Below, in pieces: positions 53,022-61,773 of a stretch of 64,000 nt of DNA (position 1 is the stretch's first letter; the number at the start of each line of letters is the position of its first letter). Both the position numbers and the translations under genes were made by a program. This stretch comes from Clostridiales bacterium S5-A14a (GTDB taxonomy: Bacteria; Bacillota; Clostridia; Peptostreptococcales; Anaerovoracaceae), in the NCBI GenBank assembly GCA_000758905.1, contig JRNA01000016.1:62001-126000 (forward strand). Direction: 5' to 3'. The notes under the pieces are model-generated. The model searched no databases and had not been told where the DNA came from. It saw nothing but the letters and a program-made list of their open reading frames with translations.

Positions 53022-54872
53022 CTACTTTAGATTATTCTTCTTTCTTTTATCATTTAGAATAATCATTACTCCTACTGCCATTAGTAATTCTAAAGTATAA
53101 ACATATAGCATCCCGCTATCGCCAGTATTTGGTTGTGCTTTAGCTGTTTTGATAATATTTGCGCTCGTTTGAGTCTTTTGTTTTACTACAAGTTCAGCCT
53201 TGGCAACACCCTTTGTTGTGTTAAATTTTATTTCATGTATGCCTGGTGCTAGGGAGTCAACATATGATTTCTTAAATGAAACTATTATGCTTCCTTTTCT
53301 AACATCATAATTCGATGCATCAACAAGTTTGCTATCAAGAAGTACGCTTTTTAGATCTTCGACACCAAGCTCTTCTCCAAGAATTCTGAATACTGCCTTT
53401 GTTGAGTTACCTACAATATAAATTACTTCATTACCCTTTGCTACTGTGCTACTGTCGTTTTGACCTTCAGTCATAACCTTAAGTTCATTGGTTATAGGGT
53501 TATCAGAAGGAGTTGTTCCTGGGTTTGTGCCTGGGTCAGTTCCTGGTGTAGTTCCTGGTTCTGTACCTGGGTCGGTTCCAGGGGTAACAGTCTTTGCTTT
53601 CCAAAGTGCTTTAACTGTGATGCTTGCATTAACTGTAATTGTGTCACCAACTGCCTTTTCATCACCGTTTACTTCCCAAGCCTTAAACTCTTTTCCAGTA
53701 GGAGCGGTAAAATCACAATCAGGTAATACAAATGTTTCTCCTGCCTTTTTAGTAACAGCTGGCATGGTGCCACTTCCACCGTTAGCATCAAATGTTACCT
53801 TATAAGTAGTAGGATTTTCACCTGTTGCTTTTCCTAAATCAACAATAACATAAGCACCCCAAGGCCACCTTGACACTTTAGCAGTAGAGGTGACATCTTC
53901 TCCATTGTAGATAACCTTTAAATTTGAAGAAGCAAGCTGATATCCATCATTAGGTGCTACATGGAAGATATATCCATAATCTGTTTTGCCGTCATTATAT
54001 GCAACTGGCGTATTGCTACCAAATCCACTCCACGCTCCGTTTTCCTTTTTATACATCCATTCACTATTTCTTTTATCAATAGTGATACTATCAGTCATAG
54101 TTCTAGGATTAAATGATGGTAAAGTTCCCACTGGAACAGTTCCATATTGATAGTCGCCAGCTAATTTAACCTCATTGATAGAATTTGCCGCTTCCCATTT
54201 TGCATAAAGCGTAATATTACCAGTAATCGGTGTGTTGAAATCAAATTTCTTGCTGAATGTTGAATCCTCATACCAACCCTTAAAAAGATATTTATCTTTT
54301 GTTGGTGTTGATGGTGCTTTAATTTTCAATCCACTTACAACTTCTTTTGGTGGAATTTCTGTTCCGCCATTTGAATTAAATGTTACCTTATAAGTAGTAG
54401 GATTTTCACCTATTGCTTTTCCTAAGTCGACAGTGATATAAGCACCCCAAGGCCACCTTGACACTTCAGCAGTAGAGGTGACATCTTCTCCATTGTAGAT
54501 AACCTTTAAATTTGAAGAAGCTAGCTGATATCCTTCTTTTGGTTTTACCTGAAAAAGATATCCATACTTTGTTTTACCATCATTGTATGCAACTGGTGTT
54601 TCTCCACCAAAGCCTCTCCAATATCTGCCGTAATAGTAAGACCAACCGCTATTACCTAGTCCAATAGTTATACTATCAGTAGTAGTTCTAGGATTAAATT
54701 CTGGCAATACTCCTGCTGGAACAGTTCCATACTGATAATTACCTGTCAAGTTAATTTCAGTAATATCAGTTGTCTCAGCGTTTACATTAGCTAACCCCCC
54801 TGCACAGAAGACAGTAGCTAATGTAAATAATAGCGCAGTTAATTTAATAACTGCTTTTTTTAATTTTAACAT
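53022..54872 (-). CDS. Cell-wall-anchored repeat surface protein with variant sorting signal
   Basis: A 616-residue secreted protein. The signal peptide (1 to about 32, VNA cleavage site) leads to two similar modules of about 120 residues (about 38-157 and 233-357; shared GNYQYGTVP-like start and ASSNLKVIYNGEDVTSTA). Each is followed by a Listeria-Bacteroides/InlB B-type repeat (YKVTFNSNGG ... LYAKW; YKVTFDANGG ... KALWK). A Pro/Gly/Thr-rich wall spacer (TPGTDPGTEPGTTPGTDPG), a further beta domain and a C-terminal QPNTGDS, hydrophobic helix and Lys/Arg tail follow. QPNTG lacks the Leu of LPxTG but fits the xPxTG signals of other Clostridia. AGGAGG precedes the ATG by eight bases. The ligand is unknown; adhesion is likely. 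Confidence 0.88.
   Translation of the reverse strand: MLKLKKAVIKLTALLFTLATVFCAGGLANVNAETTDITEINLTGNYQYGTVPAGVLPEFNPRTTTDSITIGLGNSGWSYYYGRYWRGFGGETPVAYNDGKTKYGYLFQVKPKEGYQLASSNLKVIYNGEDVTSTAEVSRWPWGAYITVDLGKAIGENPTTYKVTFNSNGGTEIPPKEVVSGLKIKAPSTPTKDKYLFKGWYEDSTFSKKFDFNTPITGNITLYAKWEAANSINEVKLAGDYQYGTVPVGTLPSFNPRTMTDSITIDKRNSEWMYKKENGAWSGFGSNTPVAYNDGKTDYGYIFHVAPNDGYQLASSNLKVIYNGEDVTSTAKVSRWPWGAYVIVDLGKATGENPTTYKVTFDANGGSGTMPAVTKKAGETFVLPDCDFTAPTGKEFKAWEVNGDEKAVGDTITVNASITVKALWKAKTVTPGTDPGTEPGTTPGTDPGTNPGTTPSDNPITNELKVMTEGQNDSSTVAKGNEVIYIVGNSTKAVFRILGEELGVEDLKSVLLDSKLVDASNYDVRKGSIIVSFKKSYVDSLAPGIHEIKFNTTKGVAKAELVVKQKTQTSANIIKTAKAQPNTGDSGMLYVYTLELLMAVGVMIILNDKRKKNNLK
53791..53945. repeat. 155-bp direct repeat, copy 1
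   Basis: Inside the surface-protein gene; about 95% identical (eight differences counted by eye) to 54379-54533. Encodes the conserved core of the second module. Confidence 0.9.
54379..54533. repeat. 155-bp direct repeat, copy 2
   Basis: Partner of 53791-53945, 588 bases away in the same frame. The high identity suggests recent duplication or gene conversion. Confidence 0.9.
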
Positions 54873-54900
54873 AACATATTCCTCCTTTCTTTATTTTCAT
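54844..54900 (-). CDS. Possible 18-codon upstream ORF overlapping the surface-protein start
   Basis: On the - strand, AGGAGGG, six bases, then ATG begins MKIKKGGICYVKIKKSSY-stop. The frame differs from the surface protein and overlaps its first 29 bases. It includes the larger gene's own Shine-Dalgarno. The strong ribosome site makes translation plausible, perhaps tuning the downstream gene by coupling, but chance cannot be excluded. Confidence 0.35.
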   Translation of the reverse strand: MKIKKGGICYVKIKKSSY

Positions 54901-55223
54901 AATTTTCCCTCCTTATATTTTTATACTAAAAATAAAACCAAATTATATTTATTATTGTTTTATAATATCCTTCTCTCTTCTTTTATTAAAAATAATATTT
55001 TTCATTTCATTATACCTAATTTATATTTTCATTACATCACCCAAAAGGATGATTTTTGTTAAATGTTTAAAATTTTCTTATGAATTAATATTAGTGATAA
55101 TAAGCAAAATAAATTATATTTAATGGTGGCTAAGTGGATAAAATTAAATCTCAATAAAGTTTGCTCCGATGAATTTTATAAAAACCTCCAGCGAATGCTA
55201 TACAACCATAAAAATAATCACTA
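54901..55223. other. AT-rich intergenic region upstream of the surface protein
   Basis: No firm gene. It should contain the surface-protein promoter (a - strand TATAAT lies near 55009, with no good -35). A + strand frame at 55123-55227 would encode 34 residues (starts MVAKWIKLNLNKVCSDEF). It has no ribosome site and only a faint likeness to the DnaE C-terminus; at best it is a gene remnant. Confidence 0.4.
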
Positions 55224-55262
55224 TTAAAAAATCCCACGCATCAAAATAAATGCAGGGGATTA
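55224..55262 (-). terminator. Terminator of the three-gene - strand operon
   Basis: On the - strand AATCCC-C-TGCAT pairs with ATGCG-T-GGGATT, followed by a T-run. Confidence 0.7.
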
Positions 55263-55338
55263 TCTATTGAATTTATATGAAGTTTAAGAATATATTTATT
55301 AATCTTCTATTTTATAATGATTTATTATTTCAATATGC

Positions 55339-55770
55339 TTATTTGTCAGGAAAGCATGTATAGGTGATATAATTTTTGACAAAGACAATCCCTGCCAAGG
55401 CTAATGCGCAGCCAAGCCCAGAATAAAAAAATGCTATGAAGGTGTCAGGAACCAATCCGCTTGCTCTCAGCCCTATCCCACCGATCATCATAAATATCAT
55501 TATCAGATAAGATTTCAAATCAAAGAAATGCCAAAACGGCCTGTCCTCCTCATAGTTTAAGATTCTGTTTGTATGCTTATCGCTCATCTTATAAAACATT
55601 AAACCAAAGAGGCAAAATATCACGATCGACAAAAGATAAAGATACCACATCCTATCAATCACCATATACGAGAGAATTCCCAGCCTTATGACGTTAAACC
55701 CGGCAATCTGCCAAACGACACCTGCGATAAGCAATAATGTTTTGTTTTTTACGTAAAAGAAACTATTCAT
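55339..55770 (-). CDS. Small integral membrane protein, unrecognised
   Basis: A 143-residue protein with four hydrophobic helices (about 10-32, 40-60, 85-102, 108-132) and a charged loop SDKHTNRILNYEEDRPFW between the second and third. No family recognised. It lies ten bases after the TVP38-like gene's stop and before a terminator, so it is the last gene of that operon and possibly works at the membrane with it. Confidence 0.75.
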   Translation of the reverse strand: MNSFFYVKNKTLLLIAGVVWQIAGFNVIRLGILSYMVIDRMWYLYLLSIVIFCLFGLMFYKMSDKHTNRILNYEEDRPFWHFFDLKSYLIMIFMMIGGIGLRASGLVPDTFIAFFYSGLGCALALAGIVFVKNYITYTCFPDK

Positions 55771-55780
55771 CCAAACTCTC

Positions 55781-56512
55781 CTAACCTATTTTGTTGTAAA
55801 AGTTCTCCATCCATTTCGAGATTTTTTTCCTGTATATAATGCAAATCAGAAAAATCATCACTGCAATCGTGGCGACGATATACATTAAAGTGTATTGTTT
55901 TTGGGCGTAGAGATAGCCAAATAGCAGACTTCCGCTCATTCCAAAAGTCCTGCCTATGATAGATAGAACGAGTAGAATCCGAAAGTTAATGCTTGAAATT
56001 CCGGCTGCGTAGCCGACAAGATCCTTGGGTATGCCTGGAATTAGGTACAGCAAAAAAACAACGTTATAAGCACGATTACTGTTAAGCATCTTGACGATTT
56101 TATCGATTTTTTCTTTGCCAAATAACACCTCTATGGCGTTTGAGCCCAGCCATTTTGCAACAAAATACGTGATTGTCGTTCCGATTGCTGCTCCGGTTAG
56201 GGAGTATACAAGCCCCATAAAGAATCCGAAGTAATATCCTGCCGCGACTTGGAAGACTTGGCCCGGAAGAATGCTGACGATAATCTGCATAATTTGCATA
56301 CCCAGGTAAATTAGGATTGCGGCTGTTTTGTTCGCATCAAGCAAGGCAACGACTTCTTCAATCGAGTCAATATTTCTTATAAAATCTCTGTGAAACACCC
56401 ATATGTAAACTGGTATTGCAACGATAAAAATTAAAAGCAATATTAAATTAAGAATGGCACTTAAATTGCTTTTAATATCGCGATCTTTGAAAATTTGTTT
56501 TTTGGTTTTCAT
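55781..56512 (-). CDS. TVP38/TMEM64 family membrane protein (VTT domain)
   Basis: A 243-residue polytopic protein of the DedA/TVP38 superfamily, some members of which move lipids across the membrane. The VTT motif is PGQVFQVAAGYYFGFFMGLVY, later YLIPGIPKDLVGYAAG, the paired re-entrant motif with a central Pro-Gly. It begins six bases after the PLP enzyme's stop. The transported substrate is unknown. Confidence 0.88.
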   Translation of the reverse strand: MKTKKQIFKDRDIKSNLSAILNLILLLIFIVAIPVYIWVFHRDFIRNIDSIEEVVALLDANKTAAILIYLGMQIMQIIVSILPGQVFQVAAGYYFGFFMGLVYSLTGAAIGTTITYFVAKWLGSNAIEVLFGKEKIDKIVKMLNSNRAYNVVFLLYLIPGIPKDLVGYAAGISSINFRILLVLSIIGRTFGMSGSLLFGYLYAQKQYTLMYIVATIAVMIFLICIIYRKKISKWMENFYNKIG

Positions 56513-56518
56513 AATATA

Positions 56519-57829
56519 TTAGATTTCCAATAATCCTTCTTTTAATAATTCATTAAGCGCAAATATAACGCCGATCTTCGAATGGGCATACGTTATACCG
56601 CCTTGAAAATAAACGTTGTATGGAGGTTTTACGGGACCGTCTGCGGAGAGTTCTATAGACGACCCCTGAACAAAGGCTCCAGCTGCCATTACTACGTCAG
56701 TATCATACCCCGGCATAGGCCAAGGAAGTGGTGTAACAAAAGAGTCCACTGGCGCAGCTGCTTGGATTCCTTTGCAAAATGCAACAAGCCTTTCGGAGCT
56801 TTCAAGTTTGATCGCCTGTATTATGTCGCTTCGAGGCATGTCGGCGTGAGGCATGGTTTCAAAGCCCAGCCTTGAGAATGTTTCGCCGCAGACCATTGCA
56901 CCCTTTAGAGCTGCTGAAACGACCGTAGGAGCGAGGAATAGACCTTGGAGCATAGTTCTTGTCTGTCCAAAGGTTAAACCGCATTCGCCGCCAATTCCAG
57001 GGCAACTTAATCTGTATGAAACTCCTTCGACAAGGTCTTTACGACCTATGGCATACCCACCTGAGAGGGCTATGCCGCCTCCAGGGTTTTTTATGAGCGA
57101 ACCTGCCATTATGTCACAGCCTACATCTAGAGGTTCTCTCAAATCGAGAAATTCCCCATAGCAGTTATCGACAAAGACAATTAGTTCAGGCTTGATAGAT
57201 TTGACAAAATTAACAAGTTTTTCGATTTCTTTTATAGTTATTGAGCGTCTCCAGCTGTAACCAGTTGCTCTTTGTATTCCAATTACTTTGATTTCTGGAT
57301 GCTTTTCCAAAGAGTCTTTGATGGCTTCAAGATCGAAGGGGGTTTCATCGCTTGCGTAGTTTTGCTTTAGCTCAACCTGATGGTATTTGACGCCGTATTC
57401 GATCAGGGACCCCATGCCTTGGCCACGGATACCGATCACCTCTTCAAGGGTATCGTACGGGCCCCCAGACACATAGCAGAGCCCGTCGCCGGGCCTCAAA
57501 ATCCCGAAGAGCCCGGCGGCCAAGGCATGCGTACCATTGACAAAGCCCGTGCGCACCAGAGCAGACTCCCCTCCAAATGCACGGGCAAAAATCTTCTCAG
57601 TCACTTCCCTTCCTGCATCATCATATCCGTAACCCGTATTCCAATTAAAATGCGTATCAGAAAGTTTTTCTTCCTGCATTGCACTTAAAACCTTATACTG
57701 ATTCAATTCAGCTATTTTGTCGACTTCACTAAATTTCTCCTTAAGATCCTCTTCAACAGAAGACACAAAGTCAATTGCCTTATTAAATATACCGAATTTT
57801 TTATATATATCATTACAATTATTATTCAT
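56519..57829 (-). CDS. PLP-dependent methionine gamma-lyase-like protein ('aluminium resistance' family, YnbB)
   Basis: A 436-residue aminotransferase-fold enzyme of the Met_gamma_lyase family. Motifs include HFNWNTGYGYDDAGRE, FVNGTHALAAGLFGILRPGD and the probable PLP lysine in AGSLIKNPGGGIALSGGY. The substrate is not settled for the family. Its place in the mutS-mutL-miaA neighbourhood is typical of Firmicutes (usually after hfq). The coding segment at 57421-57600 is markedly GC-rich (about 61%) compared with flanks near 38%. It begins four bases after the recombinase stop. Confidence 0.88.
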   Translation of the reverse strand: MNNNCNDIYKKFGIFNKAIDFVSSVEEDLKEKFSEVDKIAELNQYKVLSAMQEEKLSDTHFNWNTGYGYDDAGREVTEKIFARAFGGESALVRTGFVNGTHALAAGLFGILRPGDGLCYVSGGPYDTLEEVIGIRGQGMGSLIEYGVKYHQVELKQNYASDETPFDLEAIKDSLEKHPEIKVIGIQRATGYSWRRSITIKEIEKLVNFVKSIKPELIVFVDNCYGEFLDLREPLDVGCDIMAGSLIKNPGGGIALSGGYAIGRKDLVEGVSYRLSCPGIGGECGLTFGQTRTMLQGLFLAPTVVSAALKGAMVCGETFSRLGFETMPHADMPRSDIIQAIKLESSERLVAFCKGIQAAAPVDSFVTPLPWPMPGYDTDVVMAAGAFVQGSSIELSADGPVKPPYNVYFQGGITYAHSKIGVIFALNELLKEGLLEI

Positions 57830-57832
57830 AGG

Positions 57833-58969
57833 TTAATCTTCACCTTTTCTTTCTTTTTCCCACTCCATCCCCTTAACAAGATCGCGCTTTACGTTCTTCT
57901 TCTGTGCAGCGTAAAGTTGTGTGGTTGTAACCTGTTCATGGTCAAGGAGCGCCGCCACATCATATATCGAATTACCGCGTCCAATCAGGCTCGTAGCGGC
58001 GGTAGCCCTGAGTTTATGAGGGCTATAACCTGCTTTTGTGCTCGTCTTAAGAGCAATCGCAGTGTATTTCTTTACCAAATCTCTTATCTGTCTCTCTGTC
58101 AAACGGCTCCCTTGTAGAGAAAGAAAGAGTGCATCCTTGTCGCCCTCTTTTATTTTTTCTTCCTTAGGCCTCTCATTTTTGATGTAATCATTTAATGTCT
58201 CGAATACCGAATCATTTATAGGCATTATGCTCTCTTTGCCACGCTTCCTGTAGATTTTAAACTCTCCACGTCCAAAATTAAAAGAACTCAAATTGAGCTG
58301 TTGAAGTTCCGAAAGTCTTAAACCATAAGTGAGAAACAAGATTAAAATCGCCTTATCCCTCTTCTTCGTTTTCTCCCAGTAGCTCTTCTGATGCTTAGTA
58401 AGACCCATCCCGTTTGTTACAGCATCAAGCATAATCATGACCTCATCGTCTTGAAGGGCTTTAATCTCTCGTTCGCCAGCTTTGGGGACACGAATAGGGT
58501 CAAAGCCGTCTGTAATATTTTTCTCTACAAGCTCATCCCTATACATATATTTAAACAAAACAGAAATCGAGGACTTCTTCCTCGCAAGTGTTTTGTTGTT
58601 ATTTTCGTAAATTGTAACCGTATTATCCGTTTCCACCTTGTACTTCCTGCAATAGTCAATAAACATATTAACGTCAACAGCTCGTACTCTATTAAGCTCA
58701 TAAGCCTTGATTTTAGAGGTTTCATCAGCTTCTACAAGCCCAGTTTCATCAATCAGATACTTAAAGAAAAAATGAATGTCCTGTAAGTATGCAAGTCTTG
58801 TCATCGGCAGAACATTTCCCCTTAAATATGAAAAAAATCCACGCAAAAAACGCGGTAAGTCATTTTCGATAGCTTCACACTGCTCAAAGATTTCAGCTTC
58901 CTTCTGCACAATGTTATCGGGTTTATCGGTTTTGTTATGTATTCTTATGTCCTTATCCTTATTCGCCAT
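57833..58969 (-). CDS. Tyrosine recombinase, XerS-like
   Basis: A 378-residue site-specific recombinase. The N-terminal SAM-like core-binding domain (RLAYLQDIHFFFKYLIDETG) precedes the catalytic domain with the first Arg in TYGLRLSELQQLNLS, the HKLRATAATSLI box, and LLDHEQVTTTQLYA with the nucleophile Tyr. Overall layout, including the KSYWEKTKKRDKAI stretch before the catalytic Arg, resembles the single-recombinase XerS of streptococci more than XerC/D or phage integrases. ATG 58969 overlaps miaA by 11 bases; a TTG at 58984 is possible. Its cargo is probably chromosome-dimer resolution, but that is inference. Confidence 0.85.
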   Translation of the reverse strand: MANKDKDIRIHNKTDKPDNIVQKEAEIFEQCEAIENDLPRFLRGFFSYLRGNVLPMTRLAYLQDIHFFFKYLIDETGLVEADETSKIKAYELNRVRAVDVNMFIDYCRKYKVETDNTVTIYENNNKTLARKKSSISVLFKYMYRDELVEKNITDGFDPIRVPKAGEREIKALQDDEVMIMLDAVTNGMGLTKHQKSYWEKTKKRDKAILILFLTYGLRLSELQQLNLSSFNFGRGEFKIYRKRGKESIMPINDSVFETLNDYIKNERPKEEKIKEGDKDALFLSLQGSRLTERQIRDLVKKYTAIALKTSTKAGYSPHKLRATAATSLIGRGNSIYDVAALLDHEQVTTTQLYAAQKKNVKRDLVKGMEWEKERKGED

Positions 58970-59903
58970 ATCTTTCCCTGACAATTTCTATCGCTTCTTC
59001 AAAGCTCTGGTGACTCAAATTTATCCAAGTCATATCGTCGTATTTTTTGAACCATGTGAGTTGCCTCTTCGCAAATCTTCGTGAATTGCGCTTAATAAGT
59101 TCGACCGCCGTATCTAAGTCACACTCCCCAATCATGTATGAAAGCATTTCCTTATAGCCAATACCTTTCATCGAAATATCATCTGCAGATATCCCCATAT
59201 CAAGAAGGTCTCGTATTTCTGACTCAAGCCCCTGATCCATCAAAATGTCAACTCGTCTATTTATCCTATCGTAAAGTTCTTCTCTATCTCTATTTAAACA
59301 AAACAGTTTCGCATCAAAGTCTTTGTATTTTCTATTCTTCAACCCTTCAAAATCACCCGGATTCTCCCCGGATTCGAGGATTTCAATTGCTCTAACTACT
59401 TTTTTTATATTATTTGGATGGATCTCCCCTGCTCTTTTGCTCGAAAGCTCTGCTAATTTAGCATGTAAAGCCTCGTTACCCTCTTCTTCGGCTATCCTGT
59501 ATAGTTCTTCGCGTCTTTTGTTGAATATCCCACCCACAGGCTTATTAGAAAAATCCATATCGTAGATTACGCTATCTATGTAGAGACCCGTTCCTCCCGA
59601 TAGGATCGGGACCTTACCTCTTCGATTGATATCGAATATGCACTCTCTTGCATATTTCTGATACTTTGCAACGCTGAATTCTTCAGTCGGATTGATAAAA
59701 TCAACGAGGTGATGCGGTACTTCTCTTCGCTCTTCTTTTGTTGGCTTGGCTGATCCTATGTCCATGTGCTTGTATATTTGCATGGAATCGCAGTTTACGA
59801 TTTCTCCGTCTAATCTCTTTGCAATTTCTATGGCAAATTCAGTTTTTCCCACAGCGGTTGGACCCGCAAGAACGATTAATTTTATATTATTTTGGATATC
59901 CAT
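58959..59903 (-). CDS. miaA: tRNA dimethylallyltransferase MiaA
   Basis: Adds dimethylallyl to A37 of tRNAs reading UNN codons. The 314-residue protein has the P-loop LAGPTAVGKTEFA, DSMQIYKHMDIGSAKP, GGTGLYIDSVIYD, and the C-terminal RRFAKRQLTWFKK. ATG 59903 lies one base after the mutL stop, so the long in-frame extension upstream is not used. The hfq gene that often follows is absent. Confidence 0.95.
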   Translation of the reverse strand: MDIQNNIKLIVLAGPTAVGKTEFAIEIAKRLDGEIVNCDSMQIYKHMDIGSAKPTKEERREVPHHLVDFINPTEEFSVAKYQKYARECIFDINRRGKVPILSGGTGLYIDSVIYDMDFSNKPVGGIFNKRREELYRIAEEEGNEALHAKLAELSSKRAGEIHPNNIKKVVRAIEILESGENPGDFEGLKNRKYKDFDAKLFCLNRDREELYDRINRRVDILMDQGLESEIRDLLDMGISADDISMKGIGYKEMLSYMIGECDLDTAVELIKRNSRRFAKRQLTWFKKYDDMTWINLSHQSFEEAIEIVRERYGE

Positions 59904-59904
59904 A

Positions 59905-61773
59905 TCAGGCTCTCTTAAACATTCTCTCCATTTCGTATTTGCTGAATTTGATGATTGTAGGTCTACCATGTGGACAGGAATACGGATTCTTGCAATTGCT
60001 TAGAGTATTCAATAAGCACGCAACTTCCTCGTCTGTGAGATAATCGTTTGCCTTAACTGCACTCTTACATGACTTGGTTATAAGCTTATCGATTGCAATT
60101 TGGTTTCTGATATCAGCATTTTCATCGGTGTCCTCTATTACGTTTCTGGCAAAGATTTCTGCCTCTTCCATATTCATAAAATCAGGTACACCTCTTATTA
60201 TCACACTCCCAGGTCCAAAGTTTTCAATCTCAAAGCCTAGTGTTTGCAATATCCTCATCTTGTTTTCTATGAGAGTTTCTTCCTGTGGTGTGAGATCTAT
60301 AACTATTCCTACCGCAAGAAGTTGCGACGTGGCGCCTGAATATCCTTCTTCCAAATAACTGGTCACAAATTTTTCGTAGTATATTCTTTCATGTGCAGCA
60401 TGCTGATCGATTATGTAAAAGTAAACATCGTCTGTCGCCAAAATATACGTTGCAAATACAACACCTATTGGTCTGATATCCTCCCATGGCATATCATCTT
60501 TTCTATCCATATCAAAGTGAGAAAGTTTACCCTCATTTTCTTCATGCTGCTCTTTTTCAACGTTCTCATATAAGTTTTTTCTAGCAATGCTTTCCTCGCG
60601 CAAAATACTTGCGAGGCTCATCTGTTTTGTGCTATTCTCACCCGACTTTGCATAGATATCAACAAAATAGTCGTCTCGCGAATCATTGATTTCTTCCGCT
60701 TTATTATCAGAATCATTTGATTCACTTCTTTGAGAATCACTTAACTTTTCAGTTAGAGTGTTTTCAGAAATCGGTCTCGGTACAGATTCAGACGTTGTAA
60801 TTGCAGAGTGAATTCTTTCGGCTATGAATTGCTTAACTCTCTTCTCATCATCAAACTTTATAACTTTTTTGTTCGGATGAATATTGACGTCTATCGCCTT
60901 CGGATCGAGTTCAAGCAACAGAAAAACGATTGGAAAACGACCCTCGAAAAGTCTTTCTCGATAGCCTTCTTCAATGGCAGTATCAATTATTTTGCTCTCT
61001 ATCACCCTTCCGTTGACGAGATAAATTTGCAGTTTTCTTGAGTTTCGATTAATTGAAGGTCTAGAAATAAATCCTCTTATTTTCAGCCCAGGAATTTCGT
61101 CCCTTATTTCAATCAGATTCATGAAATCACTATGATTGTAGACCTGTGATATTGCATCTCTGAGTTTGCCATTTCCATCAGTGGTGAAAACAATTTTTCC
61201 ATTAACAACATATCTGAAACTAATCTCCGGAAATCCGACTGCAATATTGCTCATAAACGTTGTAATCTGAGATGTATCAGAAGATTCGGATTTCATGAAT
61301 TTAAGTCTAGCAGGTGTGTTATAGAAAAGATCGCGAATTATCATGGTTGTGCCGTCTGGGCAGCCTACTTGTGACTTAGAGATAATGTCACCCGCATGAA
61401 TGTTAAGCTTAATGCCAGTTTTCTCCTCTGAAGTTTTTGAAACAACCTCCATCCTTGTTACAGCCGATATGCTTGCCAGTGCCTCCCCTCTAAATCCCAA
61501 TGTAATTAAATTTTCAAGATCGGATTCACTGATAATTTTACTTGTAGCATGGCGAACAAAGGCTTTCTCAATCTCGGGTTTTTCAATTCCGATACCATTG
61601 TCGGTAACCCTTATATAATCATGACCGCCTTTTTTTATTTCTACAACTATGGATTTTGCACCGGCATCAATTGAATTTTCAACAAGTTCTTTAACAATAG
61701 AAACTGGCCTTTCTATGACTTCTCCGGCAGCAATTTTGTCCGAAACAGATTTATCTAAAAGATTAATTTTCAT
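59905..61773 (-). CDS. mutL: DNA mismatch repair protein MutL (with endonuclease motif)
   Basis: Mismatch-repair matchmaker and nicking enzyme. The GHKL ATPase half has ERPVSIVKELVENSIDAGA, DNGIGI and FRGEALASI. After a variable charged linker, the C-terminal half keeps the endonuclease site DQHAAHERIYYEKF and CPHGRPTIIKF, as expected in bacteria without MutH. It is 622 residues long and begins within the end of mutS (overlap 11 bases). Confidence 0.97.
   Translation of the reverse strand: MKINLLDKSVSDKIAAGEVIERPVSIVKELVENSIDAGAKSIVVEIKKGGHDYIRVTDNGIGIEKPEIEKAFVRHATSKIISESDLENLITLGFRGEALASISAVTRMEVVSKTSEEKTGIKLNIHAGDIISKSQVGCPDGTTMIIRDLFYNTPARLKFMKSESSDTSQITTFMSNIAVGFPEISFRYVVNGKIVFTTDGNGKLRDAISQVYNHSDFMNLIEIRDEIPGLKIRGFISRPSINRNSRKLQIYLVNGRVIESKIIDTAIEEGYRERLFEGRFPIVFLLLELDPKAIDVNIHPNKKVIKFDDEKRVKQFIAERIHSAITTSESVPRPISENTLTEKLSDSQRSESNDSDNKAEEINDSRDDYFVDIYAKSGENSTKQMSLASILREESIARKNLYENVEKEQHEENEGKLSHFDMDRKDDMPWEDIRPIGVVFATYILATDDVYFYIIDQHAAHERIYYEKFVTSYLEEGYSGATSQLLAVGIVIDLTPQEETLIENKMRILQTLGFEIENFGPGSVIIRGVPDFMNMEEAEIFARNVIEDTDENADIRNQIAIDKLITKSCKSAVKANDYLTDEEVACLLNTLSNCKNPYSCPHGRPTIIKFSKYEMERMFKRA

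Noticed and set aside
55123-55227. Short + strand frame as a DnaE C-terminal gene fragment
   Set aside because: The likeness is faint and 34 residues long, with no ribosome site; mentioned only in the gap description.
57833-58969. The tyrosine recombinase as sign of a prophage or integrative element
   Set aside because: It is co-translated with miaA in a housekeeping operon, and no attachment repeats, excisionase or phage genes are near.
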